In this document: positions 36,120 to 44,831 of the stretch, piece by piece | How positions within the stretch are numbered: position 1 is the first letter of the stretch | Layout of the letters: every line of letters begins with the position of its first letter | DNA from: Glycomyces fuscus | GTDB lineage: Bacteria; Actinomycetota; Actinomycetes; Streptosporangiales; Streptosporangiaceae | DNA: 64,000 nucleotides | NCBI GenBank assembly: GCA_002529455.1 | Contig: NYMS01000006.1 | Location: forward strand, 248,001-312,000 | Direction of reading: 5' to 3' | Position numbers and translations under genes: made by a program | The notes under the pieces: model-generated | Database searches by the model: none | What the model was told of the DNA's origin: nothing | The model's input: the letters and a program-made list of their open reading frames with translations, nothing else

Positions 36120-37637
36120 TCATGTGGTCGAGACGGTGATGACCGACCAGGACACGGGGGGCAGGACGGCGGAGAGCCTGCCGCCGTCCAGGGACACGCC
36201 CTCGGCCGGCCGCGGGACGACCCGGTCGGGGGCGTCCATGGTGTTGCTGGCGTAGGGGTCGCCGTCGCTGAGGGTCCGGGCGCCGGTGACGGCCCCCGGG
36301 GCCAGGCCGCGCAGGTCGGCGTCGAGGGTGAGGTGCTGGTCGGTGGAGCGGTTGACCGCGAACAGCGACGCGGTGCCCCCCTCCTCGTCGAAGGTGACGA
36401 CGGCGTCCAGGAGCGGGATGTCGCCGTGGCTGGAGGCCGTGTACCGGGGGGCCGTGACGCCGGTGTGCAGCACCCGGCCGCGGGCGGCCCGCGCGGTGAG
36501 GGCGAAGGGGTGGAAGATGGTCTGCCGCCAGGCGGGGCCTCCGGGCTCGGTCATGATCGGCGCGATGACGTTGGCGAGCTGGGCCTGGCTGGCGGCGGTG
36601 ACCCGGTCGCTGTGCCGGAGCAGGCTGATGAGCATGTTGCCCACGACGACGGCGTCGGCGACGTTGTAGCGGTCCTCGATGACGCGGGGCGCCACCCGCC
36701 AGTCGTCGGTGGGCTGCACGGCGGCCTGGGCCTGGTGGCGGCTCAGGTACCACACGTTCCACTCGTCGAAGGAGAGCTGGATGCGCTTGGGGTCGCGCAG
36801 CCGTGCGCCGACGGCGTCGGCGGTGGAGACGACGGAGTCGATGAAGTGGTCCATGTCCGTGGTCGAGCCGAGGAAGTCGGCCAGGTCCCCGTCCCGCTCC
36901 TCGTAGTAGGCGTGTAGCGAGATGTGGTCCACAGCATCGTAGGTCTCCTCCAGAACCGTGGCCTCCCATTGGCCGAAGGTGGACATGGCCGATCCGGAGC
37001 TGCCGCAGACGACCAGTTCGAGGTCGCGGTCGGCCATCTTCATGGCGCGCGCCACCTGCCCGGCCTTGCGCCCGTAGGAGCGCGCGTCGAGGTGGCCGAT
37101 CTGCCAGGGGCCGTCCATCTCGTTGCCCAGGCACCACATGCGGATGCCGTAGGGGTCGGGGTGGCCGTGGGCGGCGCGCAGGTCCGACAGGTGGGTGCCG
37201 GAGGGGTGGTTGGCGTACTCCAGCAGGTCCAGGGCCTCCTGGAGGCCGCGGGAGCCGAGGTTGACGGCCATCATCGGCTCGATGCCCGTGCGCTGGCACC
37301 AGGTCATGAACTCGCCCAGGCCGAACTGGTTGGTCTCCAGGCTGTGCCAGGCCAGGTCCCGGCGGACCGGGCGCTGGTCCTTGGGACCGACGCCGTCCTC
37401 CCACCGGTACCCGGACACGAAGTTGCCGCCCGGGTAGCGCACGGTGGTGACGCCCAGTTCCCGGACCAGGTCGGCGACGTCGCGGCGGAAGCCGTCGGCG
37501 TCGGCGGTCGGGTGCCCTGGTTCGTAGATGCCGGTGTAGACGCAGCGGCCCATGTGCTCGACGAACGAGCCGAAGGTGCGGCGGTGGACCGGGGCGACGG
37601 TCTGCGCGGGGTCGGTGGTCAGGGATGCGTGGAGCAT
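36120..37637 (-). CDS. abfA: Intracellular GH51 alpha-L-arabinofuranosidase
   Basis: A 505-residue cytoplasmic enzyme with no signal peptide. The clan GH-A barrel shows [20 protein letters not shown] at the N-terminus, [18 protein letters not shown], the acid/base region [13 protein letters not shown] (Glu in GNE), and the nucleophile region [11 protein letters not shown] (Glu in DEWN). The C-terminal beta domain is present ([10 protein letters not shown] at the end). It releases L-arabinose from arabinoxylan or arabinan oligosaccharides. It sits between the oligosaccharide importer and the monosaccharide importer genes, as expected for trimming imported oligomers. Confidence 0.96.
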   Translation of the reverse strand: MLHASLTTDPAQTVAPVHRRTFGSFVEHMGRCVYTGIYEPGHPTADADGFRRDVADLVRELGVTTVRYPGGNFVSGYRWEDGVGPKDQRPVRRDLAWHSLETNQFGLGEFMTWCQRTGIEPMMAVNLGSRGLQEALDLLEYANHPSGTHLSDLRAAHGHPDPYGIRMWCLGNEMDGPWQIGHLDARSYGRKAGQVARAMKMADRDLELVVCGSSGSAMSTFGQWEATVLEETYDAVDHISLHAYYEERDGDLADFLGSTTDMDHFIDSVVSTADAVGARLRDPKRIQLSFDEWNVWYLSRHQAQAAVQPTDDWRVAPRVIEDRYNVADAVVVGNMLISLLRHSDRVTAASQAQLANVIAPIMTEPGGPAWRQTIFHPFALTARAARGRVLHTGVTAPRYTASSHGDIPLLDAVVTFDEEGGTASLFAVNRSTDQHLTLDADLRGLAPGAVTGARTLSDGDPYASNTMDAPDRVVPRPAEGVSLDGGRLSAVLPPVSWSVITVSTT

Positions 37638-37665
37638 GGGGTTCCTCGGTGTTCGGTGGGGTGGT

Positions 37666-38553
37666 TCAGCCCTTGATGCCGGCTCCGGCCACGCCGGTGA
37701 CGATGTGGCGCTGGAAGAGCAGGAAGACGACCAGCAGCGGGACGGCGCCCAGCACGGCCGAGGCCATGACCTGGGCGTACTGGACGCCGTACTGTCCGGC
37801 CACGGTGCCCAGCCCGACGGTGAGCGTCATCATCTCCGGGTCGTTCGTGACGAGGAAGGGCCACAGGAAGTTGTTCCAGGCGCCGATGAAGGCGAAGATG
37901 CCGACCGCGGCCAGGACCGGCCTCGACAGGGGCAGGATCACGTTCCACAGGACGCGCAGCGCTCCGGCGCCGTCCATCCTGGCCGCGTCCTCGTACTCGC
38001 GGGGGATGGCGTCGAAGAACCGCTTGAGGATGAACACGAACACCGGCGCGACCACCTGCGGGAGCGCGACCCCCCAGTAGGTGTCCACCAGCCCGAGCTG
38101 GGTCATCAGGACGAACTGCGGAACGATCAGGGTCTGCGGCGGGATGAGGATGCCGCCGATGACGAGCGTGAACAGCCACGGCCTGCCGCGGAAGTCGAAA
38201 CGGGAGAACCCGTAGGCGGCCAGGACGCAGACCACCAGGGTGAGCGCGGTGACGATGGCCGTGGTGATGAGGGAGTTGGCCGTCCAGCGCAGGATGTCGC
38301 CGCGCCCCAGCACGAGGGCGTACGCCTCGAAGGTGGGGTTGTCGGTGAGCCAGGTGGGCGGCATGACGGTGGTCTCGCCCTCGGGTTTGACCGAGGTGGC
38401 GAAGGCCCACAGGAGCGGGACGAGCCAGAGGGCCCCGGCCAGGGCGGAGACCGTGTAGAGGGCGATCGTGCCGGGGGAGGGCGCTCGCCGGGGCCGGTGG
38501 ACGCGCCGCGCGGACGCGTGGGTCGCGGTGGCGGGAGCGGTGGGGGCTGCCAT
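37666..38553 (-). CDS. Carbohydrate ABC transporter permease, AraQ/MalG type
   Basis: A 295-residue inner-membrane permease with six helices after a basic cytoplasmic N-terminus. The EAA loop REYEDAARMDGAGALRVLWN contacts the ATPase, and the final segment is FQRHIVTGVAGAGIKG, a typical MalG-like end. It starts six bases after the stop of the partner permease. No ATPase gene accompanies the pair, so it probably shares a general sugar ATPase such as MsiK encoded elsewhere (family knowledge plus inference). Confidence 0.92.
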   Translation of the reverse strand: MAAPTAPATATHASARRVHRPRRAPSPGTIALYTVSALAGALWLVPLLWAFATSVKPEGETTVMPPTWLTDNPTFEAYALVLGRGDILRWTANSLITTAIVTALTLVVCVLAAYGFSRFDFRGRPWLFTLVIGGILIPPQTLIVPQFVLMTQLGLVDTYWGVALPQVVAPVFVFILKRFFDAIPREYEDAARMDGAGALRVLWNVILPLSRPVLAAVGIFAFIGAWNNFLWPFLVTNDPEMMTLTVGLGTVAGQYGVQYAQVMASAVLGAVPLLVVFLLFQRHIVTGVAGAGIKG

Positions 38554-38559
38554 GTCCGG

Positions 38560-39498
38560 TCAGGCCTCCTTCCGTGAGAAGAGACGGAACTGGGCGATGG
38601 AGGCGACGACCACCAGGGCCATGAAGACGTAGGCCATCGAGGAGGCCAGTCCGATGCGCAGGCCCACGAACCCGGAGTCGTAGATGTACTGGATCGCGGT
38701 CCTGGTGGCGAAGTTCGGTCCGCCCGAGGTCATCAGGTAGATCTGCTCGAACACGCGCAGGGAGCCGATGAGCTGGAGCACGGTGATCAGCGCGGTGGTG
38801 CGCGCCAGCAGGGGCAGGGTGATCCGGCCGACGCGCTGCCAGACCCCGGCCCCGTCGATGGCGGCGGCCTCGTACACGTCCTTGGGGATCGACTGCATCG
38901 CCGCGAGGTAGAGCAGGTAGTTGAAGCCCACCTGCCACCACGCGGTGGCGGCGACGACCGAGAGCATCGCGGTGTCCTCGCTGAAGAGCCACTCGACGCC
39001 GTCCAGCCCGAGCCGTCCCAGGAAGCCGTTGAACAGGCCCAGGCTGGGGTTGTACATCCAGTTCCAGATGAGGGTCATCACCGCGACCGGGAGCACGAAC
39101 GGCGCGAAGAACGACAGCCGCAGGAACCACCCCAGGCGGCGGGCGTGGTCGGTCAGCAGGGCGAGGGCGAGCGCCAGCGCGACCATGAGGGGGACGCTCA
39201 GCAGCGTGAACCACAGGGTGTTCCACAGCGCGTCCCACATGTCGGGGTCGGTCAGGCTCTCCCGCCAGTTGTCCAGTCCCACGAAGGAGACCGTGCCTCC
39301 GGCCAGGCTGCGGTCGGTGAAGGAGTAGACGAGCCCGACGAGCGCGGGCCACAGGAGGAAGAGCAGGTAGAAGGCGAGGAAGGGCAGGGTGAACCACAGT
39401 CCGGTCCACACGGTGGGCCTGCGGCGCACGTCCACGAGGCCGCGGCCGGAGGGGTCGGGGGCCCCGGTCGCGGGGGGTGCTGGGGTCTGGGGGGTCAT
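38560..39498 (-). CDS. Carbohydrate ABC transporter permease, AraP/MalF type
   Basis: A 312-residue permease beginning at ATG 39498, 11 bases after the binding-protein stop. Residues about 32-55 are the first helix (LWFTLPFLAFYLLFLLWPAL). The EAA loop is KDVYEAAAIDGAGVWQRVGR. The C-terminal helix ends QFRLFSRKEA. The pairing with a MalG-type protein and a dedicated binding protein makes a CUT1 oligosaccharide importer; its place in the ara locus suggests arabino-oligosaccharides. Confidence 0.92.
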   Translation of the reverse strand: MTPQTPAPPATGAPDPSGRGLVDVRRRPTVWTGLWFTLPFLAFYLLFLLWPALVGLVYSFTDRSLAGGTVSFVGLDNWRESLTDPDMWDALWNTLWFTLLSVPLMVALALALALLTDHARRLGWFLRLSFFAPFVLPVAVMTLIWNWMYNPSLGLFNGFLGRLGLDGVEWLFSEDTAMLSVVAATAWWQVGFNYLLYLAAMQSIPKDVYEAAAIDGAGVWQRVGRITLPLLARTTALITVLQLIGSLRVFEQIYLMTSGGPNFATRTAIQYIYDSGFVGLRIGLASSMAYVFMALVVVASIAQFRLFSRKEA

Positions 39499-39509
39499 GG
39501 CGGGCTCCC

Positions 39510-40838
39510 TCACACCGGTGCCGGAACGGTCAACAGGTCGCGGATGGCTCCCTTGAGCTGTTCCAGCGCCTGCTCGGGGGTCTGGGTGCCCTGGTGGAGG
39601 GTGGTGAGCGGGCCGTTGGCCTCCTCCTGGAGGCGTCCGGCCGAGCCGCTGAACCAGGCCTCGGGCTCGTACTGCACGTTCTCGGCCGCCTCGCGGTACT
39701 CGGACTGGGGGCTCAGCGCCTCGTACTCGGCGCTCTCGACCACGGGCTGGTAGGCGGGGATGTGGCCGCCCCCGGCCCAGGTGAGGCTGTGGCGCAGCAT
39801 CCAGGCGGCGTACCCGACCGCGGCCCGGATCCGTTCGGGGTCGGGGTCGCGCTGGTGCGGGAACACGTAGCAGTGCGAGTCGCCGCGGGTGCGGTGGTTG
39901 CCGAAGATGTCGGGGAACTGGGTCGCGGAGAAGGCCGTCCCGGCGGCCTCCAGCGTCGGGATCTCCCAGTTGCCGTGGATCATCAGCCCCGCCCGGCCGT
40001 TGGAGAGGTTGGCCGCGGTGTCGGCCAGCATCGAGTGGCGGGGCGCCAGCTCCTCCTCCGAGAGCCGGTACATGACCTCCATGGCCGCCAGGGCCTTGTC
40101 GTCGTCCATGGTGAAGTCGTCCTCGCCCAGGACCAGGTCGCCGTCCTGCTGGCGGTAGAGCGCCCAGAAGTTGGGCCAGGGCTGCCAGGTGTCGACGGAC
40201 AGGCCGTAGGCCCCGGTGACCGCCTTGATCTCGCGGAGCATGGCCATGTAGTCGTCCAGCCCTCTGACCTCGACCAGCCTGTCGTCGGCGTCGAGCAGTC
40301 CGGCCTCGCGGCACACGTCGAGGTTGTGGTACTGGATCAGGACGTGCGTGTCGATGGGGACCGCGTACAGCTGCCCGTCGAAGAAGCACTTCTCCCAGAT
40401 GTTGGGCAGGATCACGGTGTCGTCGATCCCGGCCTCGGCCAGCAGCGCCGGGTCGATCGGGTCCAGCAGCCGCCCGGGGGCCAGGCTCTCCAGCCGGGAG
40501 AGGTGCACGGTGGCGATGTCGGCTCCGCGCCCTCCCGCCGCGCCCATCGCGACCTTGGTGTAGAAGGGGGATCCCCAGGTGAAGGTGGTCGCCCGGAAGT
40601 CGACCTCCGGGTGCTCCGCCCGGTAGGCGTCGTGCATCTCGATCATCCGCAGTCCGTCGCCGCCCGCGAACAGGTTCCACTGCCGCAGGCGGGTGTCGCC
40701 GGACAGCAGTGCGTCGGGCGGGGCGCAGCCGGCGGCGGCCATTCCGGCGGCGGCCAGGGTCCCGGTGAGGAAGGCCCTGCGGCCGGGCCCGGCGGGGGCG
40801 GACGTCGGCGGGGGGTGGTGGGGGGTTGCGTCGCGCAT
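39510..40838 (-). CDS. Tat-exported sugar-binding lipoprotein (CUT1 importer)
   Basis: A 442-residue extracellular solute-binding protein. The N-terminus has a twin-arginine motif (GRRAFLTGTLAAAGMAAAGC), with the final Cys as lipobox, so it should be folded before Tat export and then lipid-anchored. The body is a type II binding fold: MIEMHDAYRAEHPEVDFRAT, ADIATVHLSRLESLAPGRLL, LSNGRAGLMIHGNWEIPTLE. The start has GGAGAACACC upstream. It would deliver oligosaccharide to the two permeases that follow. Confidence 0.92.
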   Translation of the reverse strand: MRDATPHHPPPTSAPAGPGRRAFLTGTLAAAGMAAAGCAPPDALLSGDTRLRQWNLFAGGDGLRMIEMHDAYRAEHPEVDFRATTFTWGSPFYTKVAMGAAGGRGADIATVHLSRLESLAPGRLLDPIDPALLAEAGIDDTVILPNIWEKCFFDGQLYAVPIDTHVLIQYHNLDVCREAGLLDADDRLVEVRGLDDYMAMLREIKAVTGAYGLSVDTWQPWPNFWALYRQQDGDLVLGEDDFTMDDDKALAAMEVMYRLSEEELAPRHSMLADTAANLSNGRAGLMIHGNWEIPTLEAAGTAFSATQFPDIFGNHRTRGDSHCYVFPHQRDPDPERIRAAVGYAAWMLRHSLTWAGGGHIPAYQPVVESAEYEALSPQSEYREAAENVQYEPEAWFSGSAGRLQEEANGPLTTLHQGTQTPEQALEQLKGAIRDLLTVPAPV

Positions 40839-40863
40839 GGTGTTCTCCTTGCGCCGGGGGTCT

Positions 40864-40886
40864 GGAGGGCCCTCCCGGGGCCCTCC
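40864..40886 (-). terminator. GC hairpin inside the ara operon
   Basis: GGAGGGCCC-TCCCG-GGGCCCTCC (9-bp perfect stem) in the 91-base gap between araA-like and the binding-protein gene. A second inverted repeat (GGGCACC-C-GGTGCCC, 40912-40926) abuts the araA stop. They may act as a partial terminator or as an mRNA stabiliser separating catabolic from transport genes. Confidence 0.5.
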
Positions 40887-40929
40887 GTCGGGGGGTGGGT
40901 GTGGGGCGCCGGGGCACCCGGTGCCCGGG

Positions 40930-42366
40930 TCAGACCCGGACGTACTCGATTCCGGACAGCTCGCACAGGACCCGCCAGTCCTCGGCGCGGGCCCCGGTGT
41001 TCATGACCATGTGGTGGGTGCCGCCCGCGCGGAGCCAGGCGTCCATGCAGGCCCGCACGCCCGACTCGGGGCGGAACTGGCCGTAGGGCATCTCCAGGGA
41101 CGGCAGCTCGGGCGCGTCGATGACCTCGCCCTCGGCCACGACCAGGCGGAACTCCTCTCCGCCGAGGGCGACCAGGGAGGCCAGGGTGGCCGGGCCCGGC
41201 CGGTAGCGGAACACGATGGTGGGCGGGTCGCCCAGGCCGCCGATGCCCAGCGGGCGCTTGATCAGCCGGACGGGTTCGTCCTCGCGCGCCACCCTCCAGT
41301 TCCCCTCACCCATGTGGCTCATGAGGATGGAGTCGCTGGGGAAGTCCATCGCGTACATCTCGGTGAAGTGGCCGTCCCCGGCGAGCTGGTGCCCGGCGTA
41401 GACGATCGAGGCGGCCAGGACGTCGCCCTCCCCCGCGAACCCGTACCCCTGGGCCATGAGGGTGGAGGCGGCGGCCATCGGCAGCCGGGCGAAACGGCCG
41501 TCCTCCCCGATCGCGTCGAAGTGGGTGGAGTAGGCGCCGCACCCGGACTCCTCCAGCAGCCGTTCGATGCCCAGCTGCATGCGGGCGTGGTCGACGCGTT
41601 CCTCCTTGGACAGTCGCTCGTCGACCTCGAAGACGCCGTCCTCCCAGGCCATGAGGTCGGCTACCGCCTCCTCGGGCAGGTCGGCCATGGTCCGGTGCAG
41701 GGCTCCCGGCGCGATGACGTGGACCTCGGGGCCGAGCCTGCGCAGCAGCGCGGTCTCGTCCACCCGGGCGTCGCCCATGCCGTTCATGGGATAGCCGAAC
41801 ACGCCGACCCGCAGTCCGCGCAGGGCGGTGACGGCGCGGGCCGCCCGGGCCCAGCGGTCCACGCGCGCGGCGAACTCCGGGCTCTGCCACTCACCGGTGA
41901 GGACCTCGAAGGGCAGTCCCGCGCGCACCATGGCGTTGGCGGTGTCCTGGGCCCCGTGGATGCCCTGGTTGTAGGTCATGTCGTCCATGTCCCAGGACGG
42001 GCTGACCGCGGGGTCGGGCTGGATGTTGGCCAGTGCCAGGGGCAGGTGGGTGCGGCCCAGCGCGCGGGTCACGCGCAGGGAGGGGCCGTAGGTGAGCATG
42101 ACGACCAGGACCCCGTCGAGTCCGGCGGCCTCGAAGCCGCGGATCGCCTCCTCGGCGTCGGCGCGTCCGCGCACCGGCGGGGCGACGGTCCACTCGGCGA
42201 CGCCGGAGAGGTGCTCGGCGACCCGGGCGGCGTACGCCGCCTGGTGCTCGGTGATGCCGGGGATCATGTCGTCGTAGAGCGGCTGCATGATGCCGAGCAG
42301 GCCGACGCGGGGGGCGCGGGCGCGCACGGGGGGGTGCTCGGTGGCGGGGGGCGTGGGTACGGGCAC
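40930..42366 (-). CDS. araA: L-arabinose isomerase-like protein
   Basis: A 478-residue protein of the L-arabinose/L-fucose isomerase family, expected to convert L-arabinose to L-ribulose. The C-terminal half aligns by eye with E. coli AraA. FTEMYAMDF and SHMGEGNWRV carry the two catalytic Glu, and the AGGTHHMV segment carries the C-terminal metal-binding His. The His that normally precedes LGIGG is replaced: the text here is KRPLGIGG. The N-terminal half (LLGIMQPLYDDMIPGITEH) is more divergent. It follows araD by 12 bases. Genomic context strongly favours arabinose as substrate, but the missing His leaves some doubt. Confidence 0.8.
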   Translation of the reverse strand: MPVPTPPATEHPPVRARAPRVGLLGIMQPLYDDMIPGITEHQAAYAARVAEHLSGVAEWTVAPPVRGRADAEEAIRGFEAAGLDGVLVVMLTYGPSLRVTRALGRTHLPLALANIQPDPAVSPSWDMDDMTYNQGIHGAQDTANAMVRAGLPFEVLTGEWQSPEFAARVDRWARAARAVTALRGLRVGVFGYPMNGMGDARVDETALLRRLGPEVHVIAPGALHRTMADLPEEAVADLMAWEDGVFEVDERLSKEERVDHARMQLGIERLLEESGCGAYSTHFDAIGEDGRFARLPMAAASTLMAQGYGFAGEGDVLAASIVYAGHQLAGDGHFTEMYAMDFPSDSILMSHMGEGNWRVAREDEPVRLIKRPLGIGGLGDPPTIVFRYRPGPATLASLVALGGEEFRLVVAEGEVIDAPELPSLEMPYGQFRPESGVRACMDAWLRAGGTHHMVMNTGARAEDWRVLCELSGIEYVRV

Positions 42367-42378
42367 GGTGGTGCTTCC

Positions 42379-43071
42379 TTACTGGCCGTAGGCGTTCTGG
42401 TAACGGTCGTGGAGCGCGTCGATGTGTTCCTGGGGAAGGCGTTGGAGGGGTCCGCCCTGGCGGGCGATGTGGACGGTCCGGGCGACGTCCTCGCACATCA
42501 CGGCGGCCTTGACCGCCGCCTTGGCACCCGCTCCGACGGTGAACACGCCGTGGCCGCGCATGAGGACGGCGGGCGAGCGGTGGCCCTCCAGGGTGGCGAC
42601 CACCCCCCGGCCGATGTCGTCGCCGCCGATGAGGGCGAAGGGGCCGACGGGGATGTCGCCGCCGAACTCGTCGGCCATCGCGGTGATGGCGCAGGGGATG
42701 GCCTCCCCGCGCGCGGCCCAGGCGGTGGCGTAGGGGCTGTGGGTGTGCGCGACGCCGCCGACGTCGGGGCGGGCGCGGTAGACGTAGGCGTGGGCGGAGG
42801 TGTCGCTGGAGGGTTTGTGCTCCCCCTCCACGAGGCGGCCCTCCAGGTCGCAGACGACCATGTCGGCCGGGGAGAGGTCGTCGTAGGAGACGCCGCTGGG
42901 CTTGATCACCATCAGGTCGGCGCCGGGAACGCGGGCGGAGACGTTCCCGCTGGTCCAGGTGACGAGGTTCCACCGGGGCAGTTCCGCGTGCAGGGCGCAC
43001 ACCAGGGCGCGCAGGCGCTCCACCTCCTCACGGTGCTCCTCGGGGACGGTCCGGGGCGTGGCGGTGGTCAT
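42379..43071 (-). CDS. araD: L-ribulose-5-phosphate 4-epimerase
   Basis: A 230-residue class II aldolase/epimerase. Marks are LVTWTSGNVSARVPGADLMV (substrate loop), VIKPSGVSYDDL, DTSAHAYVYRARPDVGGVAH with the zinc His-x-His (AHTHSPYA), and VLMRGHGVFTVG with the third His. It epimerises L-ribulose-5-P to D-xylulose-5-P, the last dedicated step before the pentose phosphate pathway. The start overlaps the araB stop by 4 bp (43068-43071), so translation is coupled. Confidence 0.95.
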   Translation of the reverse strand: MTTATPRTVPEEHREEVERLRALVCALHAELPRWNLVTWTSGNVSARVPGADLMVIKPSGVSYDDLSPADMVVCDLEGRLVEGEHKPSSDTSAHAYVYRARPDVGGVAHTHSPYATAWAARGEAIPCAITAMADEFGGDIPVGPFALIGGDDIGRGVVATLEGHRSPAVLMRGHGVFTVGAGAKAAVKAAVMCEDVARTVHIARQGGPLQRLPQEHIDALHDRYQNAYGQ

Positions 43072-44786
43072 CGGTCTCCTTCCCCGCCGCTTCCGGCGGT
43101 GGCCAGGGCGGCGTTGCGGATGGCCCGCAGGCGGTGCAGGCTGTGGCTGCCGCCCCGGCCGAAGTGGTCGTGGAGTTCGGTGTAGAGGGCGAAGAGCTCG
43201 TCGTAGGCGGCGGCCCGGGCCGGGTCGGGGTCCACGGTCCCCTCGCGCACCCGGCCCATGGCGGCGGAGGCGGCGTGGACGTCGTCGTGGGCCCCGGCGG
43301 CGACCGCGGCGTGGATGGCGGCCCCCACCGCGCAGCCGTGCTCGGAGGCCACGACCCGCAGCGGCCGGTTCAGGACGTCGGCGTAGACCTGGAGGACGAA
43401 GGGGTTGCGGACCATGCCGCCGCCGACGGTGAGGTCCCGCACGGGCACCCCGGCGTCCGCGAAGGCCCCGACGATGGTGCGGGTGCCGAAGGCCGTGGCC
43501 TCGACCAGGGCCCGGTAGACCTCCTCGGGCCTGGTGGCCAGGGTCATGCCGACGAGCACGCCGGACAGGTCGTGGTCGACCAGGACCGAGCGGTTGCCGC
43601 TGTGCCAGTCCAGGGCGACGAGCCCGTGCTCCCCCACCGCGGCGTCGGCCGCCTTGGCCGAGAGCAGGTCGTGGACGGACAGGCCGCGTTCGCGGGCCTC
43701 GTCGTGGTAGGCGGGGGGCACGTAGGACTCGGCGAACCAGCCGAAGATGTCACCGACGCCGCTCTGGCCCGCCTCGTAGCCCCACGCTCCGGGGGTGATG
43801 CCGCCGTGGGCCAGGCCGCACATGCCCGGGACCTCGGCGAGGACGTCGGAGTTCATGACGTGGCAGGTGCTGGTGCCCATGATGGCGAGCATCCGGCCGT
43901 TGCCGGTGGTCTGGGCGGTGGCGGCGGTGACGTGCGCGTCGATGTTGCCGACCGCGACGGGGATGCCCTCGGGCAGCCCGGTCCAGGCCGCGGCCCGTGC
44001 GGTGAGGCCGCCCGCGCGTTCGCCGAGCTGGGACAGGGGGTGGGCGAGCTTGTCCTCGGCGAAGCGGGCGAAGCGCGGGTCGAGGGCGGCCAGGAAGTCC
44101 GCCGAGGGCCAGGAGCCGTCCTGGTGGATGCCCTTGTAGCCCGCGGTGGCGACGTTGCGGGTCTCGTGTCCGCACAGCTGCCACACGATCCAGTCGGCGG
44201 CCTCGATCCAGCGGTCGGTGCGCTCGTACACCCCGGGGTCGTCCCGCAGGACCTGGAGGGCCTTGGCGAACTCCCACTCGGAGGAGATCTTCCCGCCGTA
44301 GCGGGCCAGCCACTTCTCGCCGCGCTCCGCGGCCAGGGCGTTGATCTCGTCGGCCTCGGGCTGGGCGGCGTGGTGGCGCCACAGCTTGGGCCAGGCGTGC
44401 GGGCGCCGGGCCAGCTCGGGGAGCTCGCACAGGGGCGTGCCGTCCGCGGTCACCGGCATGACCGTGCAGGCGGTGAAGTCGGTGCCGAGGCCGACGACGT
44501 GCTCCGGCGCGACCCCGGAGGCGCGCAGCGCCTCGGGGACGGCGGTGCGCAGGACCTCGCGGTAGTCCTCGGGGTGCTGGAGCGCGGTCTCCGGCTCCAG
44601 CGGGTCGGCCGATCCGGGCAGGTGCTCGGTGATGACGCCGTGCCGGTAGGCGCAGGCCGCGGAGCCGAGTTCGGCGCCGTCGCGGACCCGCACCACGACG
44701 GCGCGGCCGGAGAGGGTCCCGAAGTCGATCCCGACGACCACAGGGTCGGGGGAACGTGAATTGTTAGCGCTAACATTCTGGGTCAT
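43068..44786 (-). CDS. araB: Ribulokinase
   Basis: A 572-residue FGGY-family kinase, the usual length of AraB. The N-terminal phosphate-binding loop is VVGIDFGTLSGRAVVV. It continues with LGTDFTACTVMPVTADGTPL, AVGNIDAHVTAATAQTTGNG and the C-terminal TVGGGMVRNPFVLQVYADVL. It phosphorylates L-ribulose. ATG 44786 is well supported by GGAGGAGCTTCCC upstream. Codons 4-9 of this gene contain a perfect LacI-family operator, so the N-terminal residues (NVSANN) are partly dictated by that site. First structural gene of the locus, 45 bases behind the regulator. Confidence 0.95.
   Translation of the reverse strand: MTQNVSANNSRSPDPVVVGIDFGTLSGRAVVVRVRDGAELGSAACAYRHGVITEHLPGSADPLEPETALQHPEDYREVLRTAVPEALRASGVAPEHVVGLGTDFTACTVMPVTADGTPLCELPELARRPHAWPKLWRHHAAQPEADEINALAAERGEKWLARYGGKISSEWEFAKALQVLRDDPGVYERTDRWIEAADWIVWQLCGHETRNVATAGYKGIHQDGSWPSADFLAALDPRFARFAEDKLAHPLSQLGERAGGLTARAAAWTGLPEGIPVAVGNIDAHVTAATAQTTGNGRMLAIMGTSTCHVMNSDVLAEVPGMCGLAHGGITPGAWGYEAGQSGVGDIFGWFAESYVPPAYHDEARERGLSVHDLLSAKAADAAVGEHGLVALDWHSGNRSVLVDHDLSGVLVGMTLATRPEEVYRALVEATAFGTRTIVGAFADAGVPVRDLTVGGGMVRNPFVLQVYADVLNRPLRVVASEHGCAVGAAIHAAVAAGAHDDVHAASAAMGRVREGTVDPDPARAAAYDELFALYTELHDHFGRGGSHSLHRLRAIRNAALATAGSGGEGDR
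44762..44775. promoter_or_regulatory. Perfect LacI-family operator inside araB
   Basis: TGTTAGCGCTAACA, a 14-bp perfect palindrome with the central CG typical of LacI-family sites. It lies within the araB coding sequence 12-25 bases after its start codon. It nearly matches the site at 45928-45941. It could block transcription as a roadblock or form a loop with the upstream site. Confidence 0.85.
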
Positions 44787-44831
44787 GGGAAGCTCCTCCG
44801 TGAGGGGGTCGGACAGGGAGGGTTCAGGGGG

